This document shows positions 9,805 to 20,402 of a DNA stretch of 20,506 nt, in pieces. The position numbers were made by a program, and so were the translations under genes. Each line of letters begins with the position of its first letter. Within the stretch, counting starts at the first letter, position 1. The notes below the pieces were generated by a model that was given only the letters and a program-made list of their open reading frames with translations, did no database searches and was not told the DNA's origin. Source of the stretch: Priapulus caudatus (Eukaryota > Priapulida > Priapulimorpha > Priapulimorphida > Priapulidae); assembly GCF_000485595.1 (NCBI RefSeq), contig NW_014577145.1, positions 516,277 through 536,782 on the forward strand, given 5' to 3'.

Positions 9805-9846
9805 TGACGTCAGATTTGTTTGCTTGACTCATTTTTTAAATATAAG
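9805..9846 (+). promoter_or_regulatory. CRE, AP-1 and TATA-like site cluster
   Basis: TGACGTCA at 9805-9812, TGACTCA at 9825-9831 and a TATAAG-type box at about 9839-9846 follow each other on the plus strand. CRE and the TATA-like word also occur in copy 2 (from 17326), whereas the AP-1 word is broken there. No gene starts downstream, so this could be an intronic enhancer, an unannotated transcript start, or chance. Confidence 0.25.
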
Positions 9847-11107
9847 CCGCCTTTCTGCGTACGATTGCAAGTGTTTGTGCTGAGGCATGGCAATATCAAT
9901 CAGCTGAAGCTCAATGACGTAATGAAGCTGTATTTAGTGTAAAGGTCACTGGGAGGGCAATCGACCCAAAGCGCGACCGCATACTTAATTAAGAAGCACA
10001 AGTTAAATTACAATGGCCAAGATCTAATTTACAAATACGCAAATGTGGCGCTGGCTCATGGTTTTTTTTCAAGAAATCTTCAGTGATAAACTCGCAGATT
10101 CACTTTGAGCGTATCTATGTAAGCGACGAGATGAAACAAATATGCAAATATAGGGCAGAAATGGCCGGTAACCGTGATAACATTAAAAAAAAATTTTTTT
10201 TTGGCGTCTAGATACAACAAATGCTACACATTTTCTCTGCGAGATTCCGAAGATTCGTACGTCAACGAGAGAACAAATTTAAATCAAAATTACAACTCAT
10301 TGCGATATTTGCAAATGACAATCTATACGAGTGCCTCTAAGACACACGCCTGTTGCCGCAAAGCATATCGGGCAATACGGGCCAAATTATCAGCAACGGT
10401 ATGAAAATACCGAGAACAATCGAATACCGCCTTTAAAGTATACAGCCTACACGTTGACAAACACAGCGGTTTAGAGTATTCGGTTATCTCGCAGCCTGCT
10501 AGACTTGCTTGAGCACACTCGATGCTCCCCCACCGGCTTTTACTTCCATGCCACTACGCTTAGCGACACGTTCGCCGCACGCATCATCGCTTGATAGAGT
10601 ACTTTTTTGCTGATATGCCGCAGGAGTGCAGGAATAAAGGTCACAGCTCAGTCACTTCGCTCTGCTACAGCCTGCGTGTGCACGTAAACTGCTTTCGATT
10701 CAGGAATTCACGCCATAAATGCGGCGAAACTGTATACTTTACTTGCATATTGCGATTCTTTACGCTCATTCCTGCCCAGGAGTTTCTATGACAGTGTCCT
10801 AGCCGCCATAAATCCTCAGTAAAAAGTGAAGGAAATTAAAATTAGTTAAAATTTGTGATAATGTTCCATCTATTGAAATTTAGCAACTAAACAGTCTCAC
10901 TCTGATTTATAGGAATTTTCATGGTGTTTTAAATTAAGTAGGAAAGAAATGTAGACCCGTAATCTTAGCAGATAAATATACGACACAAGAAGCGAAATTG
11001 TGTGGGCGAATTATTCGTTAGTTAAAAATAACATACCACGCTTGTAGTGCTGAGGGGCTCAACGATCATAAGCTAATTGGAAAGTTACATAGCGAAAGTA
11101 GTCCTAC

Positions 11108-11254
11108 CTCTAACAGGAATTCTTCGTTGAACTCGGGGTTAAATGTCCTCTGTTGCGTTTTGCTCTGTACTTGCTGTCTGCGCTCCGGTCCTATGGTTAG
11201 CTTACAGTACGGGTTGGGTGCACGTGTTATGTCTTTGGCCGATAAGTTCTGAAT
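11108..11254 (-). CDS. Exon D, C2A domain middle (calcium loop 1)
   Basis: The exon encodes residues 159-207, phase 0 at both ends. The acceptor is CCTGCAG and the donor is GAG followed by GTAGGA (11107-11102). The peptide runs IQNLSAKDITRAPNPYCKL to FNPEFNEEFLLE. It holds C2A loop 1 and the NPxFNExF signature typical of tandem C2 proteins. The first calcium-ligand position is Asp (residue 166, in AKD). The second, normally the Asp of SDPY, is Asn here (residue 172, in PNPY). The conserved basic QSKTQQRT strand follows. The exon lies about 90 bases from the end of the 5-kb repeat copy 1, and the next intron contains the whole of that copy. Confidence 0.9.
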
Positions 11255-12018
11255 CTGCAGGTTTTGTTTGGACAGATTGAAAAGCCTACATATCACAAGA
11301 CTGAGAATGTTGTTTGTTGCCAAAATTAACTGACATTACTTTCTTTATCCACGTACAAATCATACCACTCTTAACATTTCTAATTTTATCAAAGGTATAG
11401 CCAGGCGTACAGATATCTTTTAACATCGACAATGCTACCTTTATTTAGGCGCATTCATTGTCGTTATGAATACTCTGTGCGGTTTATAGATACGACAGAT
11501 CATTATATTGACGGGTGGCTCAGTTGCAGTTGAGTCACAGACAAGAAAATTGATTTCTGTTTAAAATGGATTGAACTTACCAACATGTCAGCAGCAATTT
11601 CAGTTATTAAAATTTTTAGGAATGCAACATATTATCGTAGTGAACAGAATTTGTATTGAATAGGGATATAAGCATACACCTAAATGGTTCTATAAATATA
11701 TTTTGGCAAAATCCGGTGTACGCTATACTGCCTCTTTTAAAATCTTTCTTAACTACCACCAAACATCGTGTCATAATTTTTAAGTGGAGTGTGGTGCAAA
11801 AGCTATCGCATTTTTAGATTTAGGACAGCCATCACTATTTATGATGCGCCTGGCAACGGACGCCAGATTGGATGTGCTGTCAACGTCGATATACTCACTT
11901 TCCGTTGACACAATGACATACATTTAGAACCACATATTTGAGTGCGCACACAGCTAATGAACAGTAAGTGCTTTGTCACACGAACTTAAAAGATCTAGAC
12001 CATGCAGAGGATTCGTAC
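11255..12018 (-). other. Intron C-D of the synaptotagmin-like gene
   Basis: 764 bases, AT-rich, bounded by GTACGA and CCTGCAG. I see no further feature in it. Confidence 0.8.
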
Positions 12019-12154
12019 CTGTAGGAAATGAACCGTGAGCAAAGAAATCTCCCTGTTGAAGGACAGAGTCATGTGCATGGACCCAAGTATCTCTTCGGGG
12101 ATGCTTCCCTGTGAGTCTGTTGTCTTCGTAAGCACACCCTTTTTGTACATATCT
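12019..12154 (-). CDS. Exon C, start of C2A domain
   Basis: The exon encodes residues 114-158. The acceptor is GCTGCAG and the exon begins with one base that completes an Arg codon. The donor is CAG followed by GTACGA (12018-12013), in phase 0. The second half, ILGSMHMTLSFNREISLLTV, is the first two beta strands of a C2A domain. It aligns without a gap to the usual synaptotagmin opening (LGxLxFSLxYDxxxxxLxV). Another frame is also open here but makes no recognisable protein. The first half continues the linker (KKGVLTKTTDSQGSIPEE). The splice to exon D gives HFLQ-IQNLSAKD, which has the exact family spacing to the first calcium-loop aspartate. Confidence 0.85.
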
Positions 12155-12671
12155 CTGCAGCATCAAAGCATAATCATTTCAGTGTAGCGCGGAAACAGGT
12201 TAACTAGTTACGCGTTGAGTAATAACAAGTTAAACAAGCATTGCATGCTGAATCAATCATAATCGCACACATAACCACATATACACGCGTGCCGGCATAC
12301 GCACTCACACACGCACGCAAGTTAATAACCGATATATACTAGTAGAATATTGGTCTTGCTAGAGAATGTTCCATATATGTATGTATTCGTGAAGCCCATA
12401 TGCGCGTTTAATTAACTCCACGCATAATTAGATCAGTACTGCTGGAACAGCAAGCTCCGCAATGTCTTCGAGAATTCGCGCACCACGTTCTGTTGCTGAC
12501 ACGCACTGCACTGCATCCTCAGCTGACTGCATAGCTGCAGCTGTCGTCATCCCATGAAGATAATTGTGCCGAAAATAGTCGGCGGCTTCGCCTGATGATA
12601 CCGGTGCGGTAATAACACAGGGGAATTTACCTGTTTTTCTTAGTGTGGTAATAACATGCTGGGGAATTTAC
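12155..12671 (-). other. Intron B-C of the synaptotagmin-like gene
   Basis: 517 bases, GT to AG. It contains the second unit of the 41-base duplication near its start and a short CA/CGCA-rich stretch near 12290-12322. No other gene is seen. Confidence 0.8.
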
Positions 12672-12689
12672 CTGTTTATCTTAGTGTGG
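12608..12689. repeat. 41-base tandem duplication across the exon B donor
   Basis: Two near-identical 41-base units (GGTAATAACA...AGTGTGG on the plus strand). The unit contains the last bases of exon B and its GTAAAT donor, so the same splice-donor sequence occurs twice, at 12671-12666 and 12630-12625. Confidence 0.9.
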
Positions 12690-12873
12690 TCCAGCTTCGC
12701 GTGCATGGACGCGAACCTTCCCCTAGACAATCTTGGACTCGATTCGCCACTGCTCGCTCCCGGGGATGATGGGGGTTGTACGGTCCTCTGCGACAGCCTC
12801 TCAGCCGCCAGGTGAAATGATGGGACCTTGATGCCTAGCGGCGTGTTAGGCGTGATAGGCTGGGAGTGATCGT
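12672..12873 (-). CDS. Exon B, Ser/Pro-rich linker of synaptotagmin-like protein
   Basis: The exon encodes residues 47-112. It begins with the last two bases of a split Asp codon, after the acceptor ATTCGAAG, which has a pyrimidine-rich stretch upstream. It ends with AG followed by the donor GTAAAT (12671-12666), in phase 2. The peptide is low complexity and probably disordered, with VQPPSSPGASSGESSPRLSR and TPNTP stretches that could be phosphorylated. Its end (HAKLDHTKIN) reads into exon C as NRDMYKKG, which resembles the segment just before C2A in several synaptotagmins. Reading past the donor gives an immediate TAA, which supports the splice. A 41-base tandem duplication spans this donor. 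The acceptor is the least certain edge, because a CCCAG a few codons downstream could also serve. Confidence 0.7.
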
Positions 12874-13257
12874 CTTCGAATATAGAAGCGACAAAGAGAC
12901 GGTTAATTGGCACGGAACAAGTCTCATAGCATGTTTATACCCGTGCGGAATACATGCCGGTCACGCTATCCTGCCCAACCACAACACCCAGAAATTTATT
13001 TCACTGTTAATTTAATCTGTCGAATCAAGCCGCCATGTATAATCGCGGTTGTAAACTACAGCTTTTGATTATCTTATTTAAATGCAAACACATACGCTAA
13101 ACGATGTAAGAACTTCGTGTAAAATGTGAAGTGAATTTAAGAGAAGTAGATAATGAAAATCAGAATATAATAACGAAGGAAATGAGTTTGCCGAAATTAT
13201 AGCAAGTGTATTAACAGAGGAGGTACGCTCCAAAGAAGAGACGAGTCATGAGTGTAC

Positions 13258-13393
13258 CTTCACTTTCGCCAAAGTCACTGCGGTCGGTATAGCTGAGCTG
13301 TTTAGTCGGAACCCAAAACTGATCATTGACCTCACAGCTGCTGTTGACACTGCCCAACTTATTTGTAAACACCTTTCGTTTGATAAATACCCT
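13258..13393 (-). CDS. Exon A, cytoplasmic linker of synaptotagmin-like protein
   Basis: This exon encodes residues 1-45 of the visible protein plus the first base of a split Asp codon. The acceptor is good (T-rich tract then ATTGCAG just right of 13393). The donor is GAAG followed by GTACAC (13257-13252). It starts in phase 0 with AGG, and its phase-1 end fits exon B exactly, producing GAC. The peptide is basic at first (FIKRKVF) and then polar (YTDRSDFGESE), as expected for a juxtamembrane or linker segment. No known domain is visible, so the call rests on splice sites, phase and frame. Its 3' half recurs, diverged, near 13520-13590 and 5747-5830. If it is not an exon, translation would have to enter exon B from elsewhere. 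Confidence 0.5.
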
Positions 13394-13433
13394 CTGCAAT
13401 AAAATGCTTGGATATGATTTGATATGATATGAT

Positions 13434-13467
13434 ACGCACGCACACGCACGCGCGCACGCACGCACAT
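13434..13467. repeat. CGCA / CA microsatellite
   Basis: ACGC and ACACGC units, preceded by GATAT-type short repeats at 13411-13433. It lies in the intron between repeat copy 2 and exon A. Confidence 0.85.
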
Positions 13468-13516
13468 ACGGACCCCCCCAAGTGTATTATTGGAGGGAGC
13501 GCTCTCAAGGGTATTT

Positions 13517-13592
13517 GACATGAGTGTACTTTCACTACATTCACTGCGGTTAGTATAGCTAAAACTGTTAGTTGGCAACTCAAATTAAGCAT
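13517..13592 (-). pseudogene. Exon A-like fragment at the edge of copy 2
   Basis: On the minus strand this reads SYTNRSECSESTLMS, matching the 3' half of exon A (SYTDRSDFGESEGTLMT), with an in-frame two-residue gap. The match runs about 11 bases past the donor, and a GTACAC donor is kept. No acceptor or 5' half of the exon is evident. It may be a duplicated, dead or alternative exon. Confidence 0.4.
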
Positions 13593-13617
13593 TCACATAA
13601 CAAAATGGATTATCCAG

Positions 13618-13619
<2 letters not shown>

Positions 13620-13654
<35 letters not shown>
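13620..13654. repeat. TA microsatellite in copy 2
   Basis: Uninterrupted TA dinucleotides at the position matching 5862-5897 of copy 1. Confidence 0.95.
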
Positions 13655-13655
<1 letters not shown>

Positions 13656-16600
13656 GCGTTTTTTATATTTATTAATAAAACAACGTTATAAATAACGAAT
13701 TAATTTTACTATATCTTCGTCATTTTCATGATGTTCTACACGACCGAGCTAGAAACGCTCAGCTGATCGATGAACCTATACATCATTTATTGGTTGATGT
13801 ACATGAAAAGCACATTAGCGCAATATCATAATTTACCAACTGTGTATACTGGCAAGCGAATTAGCATTGGTTACTAACCGTTGTATTGCTGTATTTGCAA
13901 CATGTCTACTACCGTGAGAGTTGTTCGATGTTTTCCGTTGTGACAGATCGTTGATCATTGTTTGACATAACATTAGTCATAATTATGCGTGTATTATAGA
14001 TAGCAATGTGTTGGGTGGAGATATTCAGATTTTGTAATTGCTTATATTTCTTAAATCACTACCACGGTTACACTGATACTAACCAGGCTAGAGCATATGT
14101 CCAACGTGTCTTATCTCCCACATTTTGCAGTCTTGCGCGTTATTCTGTGTTTAAGTTGTTATATATCGCGTTGTCTTTGATTTGTTGATATTGACTTCTG
14201 TAGCAGCTGCGATTTATGTGCGATAAATATGGGAACCCCAGCATACACCAATGACGCATTCAGGCCACTTCGACAACCAAACAATTAAAGGCTGCTACGT
14301 CTACATGGGTGACTTCCATTTATTGTTCAGTGAGATAGCCATCGCTCTAACATGGACGTGAGTGGCAAAATGACCTATATCTGTTGATAATTGCACAATT
14401 CTTGCTCGCTGATAGATGAGCGCTTTGCGACCATTAACCCGATGATCCACAGTGGCACCGTCAACCATGCACGACGTTACAGGCCGGCCAATACCGTCTG
14501 TTACTGAGATACATTCTCCTATTATTGTGCATAATAGTCAGAGAAAAATACCTGCCCTCTATTTAGCGTCTATAGAAGCTACCATAAACAATATATGATA
14601 TTTTAGAGAAATGATTACCACTGCATATTCGAACGTGATCGTCATTTATTGCCTACTTTCGGCAAAATGAAATCAGGGATGTTTCAATGAAGATGATAGA
14701 TAGCAGAATCATTCTACACCCAACCGTATAAGTATAACAGATAATATTGCTAATGTAGCAGTAGACTTGACAATTTGCAGACTTAGCTTAACGACAGGGT
14801 AAGTTATGGCGCTTCCGATATTGCAATTTCTAAGCACATCTTATGCATATCACAGTATTCTGTATTTGATACTACAGTCGTAGCTATGATATCCCAAAGA
14901 CCTACTTTTTTATCATAATTCATATGTCATTGGCAATCTATGTTATATGTCCGACATGCAGTTAATAAATTATATTTCTGAACCTTGATACCGAGTAGGC
15001 CCTACAATATTATCTCAATGAATGGTTGCGTGTGAAATTAATATGGCCTGAGTCTACGTCAAACTAGAGAGGATAGTGTCGTAATTCACAATTGTTCAGC
15101 TTGTAAATATTACACGCACTACTAATTAGAATTAATTCTTACACTATACTGATATTTGTCATATAAGCGCCTTAGCTACGTTCCTACCTTTTCATCTTCA
15201 GGATCCTGTCCGGGCCCCGCTTCCAGCATGGTTTTGTCGTACCAATTTAACCTCAAATCAAATACAAGTAAAATTTAGATAAAAGTTCCAGTCCGCTAAC
15301 CTGTAGATTAGCCTAATCGGTGTAGCTTTTGATAATTATAATGAAGGGGAACAAGACCCATTCCCAATTTCCCAGGTGAAAATATGCCATTTCTCAGATT
15401 CCGGTAAATTAAAATCGCTATTTCGGATTTCCAGTGTCCCGGTTGACTTTTATTCGCGAAACACGATATTTATTCCGTATTTCATATCCCAGATAATAAA
15501 AATGTTCCAAAACTACTGTCCCGAAAATGACCGTTTCTCTATGTAATGATAGCAATTCGGTACGACTTATTGTATTCGTAATAGAAATAATTTCGTTATT
15601 TAAAAAAAAGAAATAGCTGCAGCATTACAAATTTACTCATACATACTTTCGCTTGTTCATATACGTGTTCTTGCATTATAACTTCTTAACGCGTTGTTTT
15701 TATACGTGTTGATGATTGCTTAATTTACAATTTTGCTTTAAGATCGGTAAATCTGGTATTTGCCTTTGTTTCCATATTTCATACCACGAACTAGTTTTAT
15801 GTGCTTCACTTTTCCCTTATAAAGACACGCTTCACTATAATCTTAAGCCCGGCGTACACGTAGGGAAGTACTCAAGTAGGACTCAAGTAGGGAAAAAAAT
15901 GATGCATGCGTCAAAATACTCACGTGTGCGCCAGGCTTTCTATACAGACACGCTGTAGGAATCGATATCGACATCATCATCCTACACTTTCACGTCAAAA
16001 AAATACGCATTCGACTGCAATTCATTTAGGCGAAATTCCCCCCGAAGGAACTTTAAATGTGTATGTAATCCGCCGGTGGAATTGAGGTATAATCCGTAAT
16101 TAAGTATATCCGGATAACGTATAACCCATTGAAGGAATTAAATGGCTTATAATATTAAATACTATACAGAGAAAACCATATCCTAGCAAAATGTTAAAAG
16201 TACGACAGTCCATACGATTATGCACGCTACATGCTGTGTAACGTTGACAACCAGATCGCGATCAATGGCTGAGCTGATTGCATCCGTTTCCGCTATTTTC
16301 CAACAACTGAAAACAAAAGAAGTAACATCGCTACCTTTGTGAAGCCTAATATGTTAACACTTACTTGTACTTCCTCGAGCAAAGAACGTAGACTACCACA
16401 GCACACAGAACCAGGACTAGGAGAGGTACCAAAACGAAAATGGCAATCTCATATCCCCTGTAGCTAGATGTCATCTCTGCCATTGCAGAAGTAAACATGC
16501 GGTTTGCAAACGTCATGCAATCTTATAGGTGATCTCCCCAAGTCTGCAACATAAACAGGGATTTTGCGCATATTCGTCATATCTTTCCATACACGTCACG

Positions 16601-16837
16601 TCTCTTCAAAGAGAATACACAATCGATACACAGTACATATATTGCATACATATTAATTATCAAGAACATGACTGGTATAGCTATATATAGAATTATCCAG
16701 AATAACAGATCTGGTTAGTAATATTTTAGAACAGCATAGCATTGATGCATGCGGTAACGCAATGTATATTTTACGTTCAATAATATGAACTGAAAATACA
16801 TTATTTGAATCGCTTACTTTAATACGTTAAAGTAATT

Positions 16838-16864
16838 CATATATATATATATAATTATATATAA
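16838..16864. repeat. TA-rich tract in copy 2
   Basis: TA units with one interruption. The matching place in copy 1 (about 9290-9302) has only a short TATACTATA stretch, so this tract differs between the copies. Confidence 0.85.
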
Positions 16865-18487
16865 TGTTTTAAGAAAACCGATGTTGGTCATTCGGCCAGT
16901 TCAGCCTACTGCCTATACTATACTACTGTACTACCACCTCCGCCACCGGCACCGCCGCCGCACACACGATGCCACTCCACACGAAATATTGCGATGGGTG
17001 GGACGTGAGGGGGGGGGGCTGGTGTTTTCGGTGCGATTGGGTGTTGGCTGAGGGCGCAGTACTTGTGATGAGATGGAATGGAGTAGGGTGGTCGTTTGTG
17101 CGCGAATTCGCCGCGGAAGATTAATGACACTGGTGCGATGAATGGTGATAATAAATTCACTTATTTATCACTGCATCTTTGTAGGATTTTTCATAACAAG
17201 CAATTAAGCTGTAGCTGAAGGCAGATCAATGTATCTTTACAATATAAATTTCTAGTTGAAATGTTAACGAGTTTAGCGAGTTGGTAAACTTTTCGGTCGT
17301 CGATACTGTAAAAGTTGAACGCCTTTGACGTCATTTGTTGCTTGACTTTTCAAATATAAGCGCCCTTGCGTACGATTGAAGTGTTGTGCGAGGATGGCAA
17401 TATCAATTAGCGTAAGCATCAATGACGTAATGAAGCTGTATTAGTGTGAAGGTCACTGGGAGGGCAATCGACCCAAAGCGCGACCGCATTAATTAAGGAA
17501 GCAAAAGTAAATTACAATGCAATCTAAATTTACAAATACGCAAATGTGGCGCTGGCTTTCATGTTTTTTTTTCAAGGAAATGCTTCAAGATAAATCGCAG
17601 ATTCATTTGAGCGTACTATTAACACGATGATAACAAATATGCAATATAGGGCAGAAATGGGTAAACGTGATAACATTATTAAATTTTTTGGCGTCTTTGG
17701 CACTGACAGGCTCCATAGATACAACAAATGTACACATTTTCTCTCGAGATCCGAAGATTTCGTAACATCAACAGAGAACCAAAATTTAAATCAAAATTAC
17801 AATCATTGCAGATATTTGTGCAAATGACAATATACGAGTGCTCTAAGACACACGCTGTTGCGCAAGCTATACGGGCAATACGGGCAATTATCAGAACGGT
17901 ATGGAAAATACGAGAACAATTCGAAATACCGCCTTCAACGTTATACAGCCTTACACTGAAAACACAGCGGTTAGAGTATTCGGTTTATCCGCAGAGCTGC
18001 TAGATTGCTTGAGCACACTCGATGCTCCCCCCACCGGCTTTTACTTCCATCCACTACCTTAGGGACACGTTCGCGCACGCATCATCGCTGATAAGTACTT
18101 TTTGCTGATTGCCGCAAGGAGGCAGGAATAAAGGTCACAGCTCAGTCACTTCGCTCTTGCTACAGCCTGTGTGCACGTAAACTGCTTTCGATCATGAAGT
18201 CACGCATGAAATGCGGCGAAACTGTATACTTTATGCATATTCGATTTCTTTACGCTCATCCTGCACAGGAGTTTCTATTGACAGTGTCTAGCTATAAATC
18301 CCAGTAAAAAGTGAAGATTAAAATATTAAAATTGTGAAATGTTCCATCTTTGAAATTTACAACTAACAGTCTTCACCTGATTATATGGAATTTTTATGGT
18401 GTTTAAATTTAAGTAGAAAGAATGTAGACCCGTAATCTAGCAGGATAAATATACGACACAAGAAGCGAAATTGTGTGGGCGAATATA

Positions 18488-18492
<5 letters not shown>

Positions 18493-18548
<56 letters not shown>

Positions 18549-18674
18549 GGGGGGGGGGGCGTTTGTGTGTGTGCGTATGCGCGTGCGAGTGTGTGTGTGC
18601 GCGCATGTATGCGTGTATATGTATGTTTGTGTGTGTGCGTGTGCGTATGCATGCGCGCACGTGTGTATGTATCT

Positions 18675-18769
<95 letters not shown>

Positions 18770-18788
18770 CGTGCGCGCGTGCGTGTGT
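18493..18788. repeat. Compound TC, G-run and GT microsatellite
   Basis: TC repeat at 18493-18545, a run of 12 G at 18548-18559, mixed GT/GC/AT units, then an uninterrupted GT repeat at 18681-18768 (44 units), then GCGC/GCGT. Several long frames across it on both strands are only repeat translations. Confidence 0.97.
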
Positions 18789-20402
18789 ACTTATTGCAGA
18801 AATACGTTCCAAAATGCATGCTTAAGTTGCTATGTGAATTTACAGCAGATTACTAATACCTTACATCACAACAATTACTGCTGACATACCGTGCACTCTT
18901 ATTACGCACAGACGTACTTTTACAGTCTCTTTATTAATTTGTCTCTACCCAAGCATGAGTCTTTCCTGTAATCGCAATCATCTCGCATATCTAACCTTTA
19001 CTTACCCACCTTAATAACACGTTAGTGACCACATAGTGAAATGGTGCACTGGTAAATAAATACAGTGATAATACATACGGTCACTATACATTGATACACA
19101 CAGAGCCGTAACCCAAACCATGGTATATGTTTGTCCCCAGGCCATATAGCAATTTTCTTCACCAAACAGAACAGTGTTTGTTTTTCGTTATTTATGTAAC
19201 CTGAAACAGCGGCACGGTATAAACCTGGCAAATATTTGGCGGTGTAATAGAAATATCGATCAGCCAGTGTGTCTCATCTGCGTCAAGGTGAGTCACTAGC
19301 TTGACATGATTAGAAATATAATTAAAATAACGTAATGCCTGTATATGTGTGTCCGTGCGCGTGTGCGTTTGTTTGCGTGGGTTCGATCACTCGTTAGTTC
19401 GAGTGTTCCTGCCTGCGTGTGTGCGTGCGTGTGTGCGTGCGTGTGTGTGTGCGTGCGTGCGTGCGTGTGTGCGTGCACGCATGATAGCAAGCAGGGAAGC
19501 CTCTCTAACCGACTTACATTAATAATTGTTTAAATGAATAATGTCAATCGAACGGTGTTTACGACAAATGGAGGCAGCAAACGCAGTCTGTGGTCACTGC
19601 ATAGTCTCCTGACACTACCAATACGGCCCATTTACACGCCACATGCTACCGAACCCCGCAATAATCTATGCTTCGACGACCATTAAGATCATAACATGTC
19701 TCCGTCGTGACATTTATAATGCACGGCTTCCTCTACTCTCTATAAGAAAATGACCAGCAAATGGTCACTCGATCCGAGCCAAAGTAGCTCTATGCAACAT
19801 TCATTGGACAGAATTACGTCCCACGAGAGCAGCCTTGTAGCGATAATGAGCCAGGATCATCGGTTATTAAGGATGGAAGGAGGAAACGCCGGAAAATATG
19901 CGTCTACTAGGGACGCATAGCAGAAATCTCTAGTCGTTACACTCCCACATCATTCAATCTGGGATAGGTGAAATGATTAGATCATTGGCGAATGTGTGCA
20001 AACCTTGTTTTCCATCTCGTCAACGAAAGAGGCTGCACGGAATTTCATTTAGTGCCTTTCAATGTAGCGCCGACGGGTGAAATTGTAATGGGAAATGGGA
20101 AGTAGCTCCGGCTGATTGATAGGATTTTTTTTTAGCTTAGCATGACATTCAATGCAAAATTCTTTCCCACTATGGTATATATAGTTTAGGTTAAGCATTG
20201 TGCGTCGTGGTTACTGCGTAGGCTACATAGCCGGTTGTAAACAGTCACGTTGTTCGAAGATGGCGAACCACCTCCCTCTGCAAGCGCGCCCAATTCAGCG
20301 CCGGCGGTGATACTTACTTGCGTTGAAAAGGAGCGACAGTCTGGAGAGAAAATTGCTGAATGTAGCAATTTACCGTATAGTTATGAGAGAATCTCGATTG
20401 AA

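Larger units (their letters stand above)
5747..11019 (+). repeat. 5-kb direct repeat, copy 1
   Basis: 5273 bases inside the intron between exons D and E, matching 13520-18493 in the same orientation from TGAGTG to GGGCGAAT...TTCGTT. No long open frame or transposase, reverse transcriptase or terminal-repeat structure is visible. It includes a TA microsatellite (5862-5897), a GC-rich patch with a G-quadruplex motif (about 9395-9600), CRE- and AP-1-like sites near 9805-9831, and a small ankyrin-like minus-strand frame (6566-6772). It fills the 5484-11107 gap without recognised genes. Confidence 0.9.
2855..13393 (-). other. Synaptotagmin-like (tandem C2) gene, 8 exons, 5' end missing
   Basis: This is the gene span on the minus strand. 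The exons in protein order are 13393-13258, 12873-12672, 12154-12019, 11254-11108, 5483-5313, 4942-4834, 3443-3289 and 2998-2855. The splice phases agree at all seven joins (1, 2, 0, 0, 0, 1, 0), and the joined frame is 399 codons plus TGA. The product has a linker (about residues 1-135), C2A (about 136-250) and C2B (about 267-399). Synaptotagmins are membrane-anchored C2 proteins of vesicle traffic. Motifs such as NPAFHEALVFSV and TSAERLT recall synaptotagmin-12 more than synaptotagmin-1 or -7, but that subfamily assignment is from memory. The transmembrane N-terminus is not seen. Introns are 384, 517, 764, 5624, 370, 1390 and 290 bases. The 5624-base intron holds repeat copy 1 and the 1390-base intron holds a GPCR gene. 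Confidence 0.85.
13520..18493 (+). repeat. 5-kb direct repeat, copy 2
   Basis: 4974 bases collinear with 5747-11019. Shared exact words include the 58-base run ending at about 14476 and TGACGTCA at 17326-17333. Differences are dominated by one- or two-base indels spread evenly, so no frame seen in copy 1 stays open here. It lies upstream of exon A and ends directly in a TC microsatellite. The stretch holds no supported gene. Confidence 0.9.

Noticed and set aside
11954-12166. 70-residue minus-strand frame over exon C in another phase
   Set aside because: The alternate frame gives the C2A start and splices in phase to both neighbours; this one matches nothing.
16918-17160. 80-residue Pro-rich minus-strand frame in copy 2
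   Set aside because: It is the GC-rich patch matching 9352-9635, where the frame differs. The low-complexity composition explains it.
5747-18493. The 5-kb repeat as a transposon or LTR element
   Set aside because: I saw no terminal inverted or long terminal repeats, no target-site duplication, and no transposase or polymerase frame; the edges coincide with microsatellites.
18471-18884. Long overlapping frames on both strands rich in Ser-Leu, Val-Cys or Thr-His
   Set aside because: They are translations of TC and GT dinucleotide repeats, open because the repeat has no stop codons in any frame.
19022-19231. Hydrophobic minus-strand frame (CIVTVCIITVFIYQ) as the missing membrane exon
   Set aside because: Its frame stops before the nearby GTAAGT donor, and the other frames have stops or no start, so no coherent exon could be built.
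20260-20310. AAGATGGCG start after a TATA-like word as a plus-strand first exon
   Set aside because: The frame ends after 16 codons and there is no partner exon in the window, so it was kept only as a remark.
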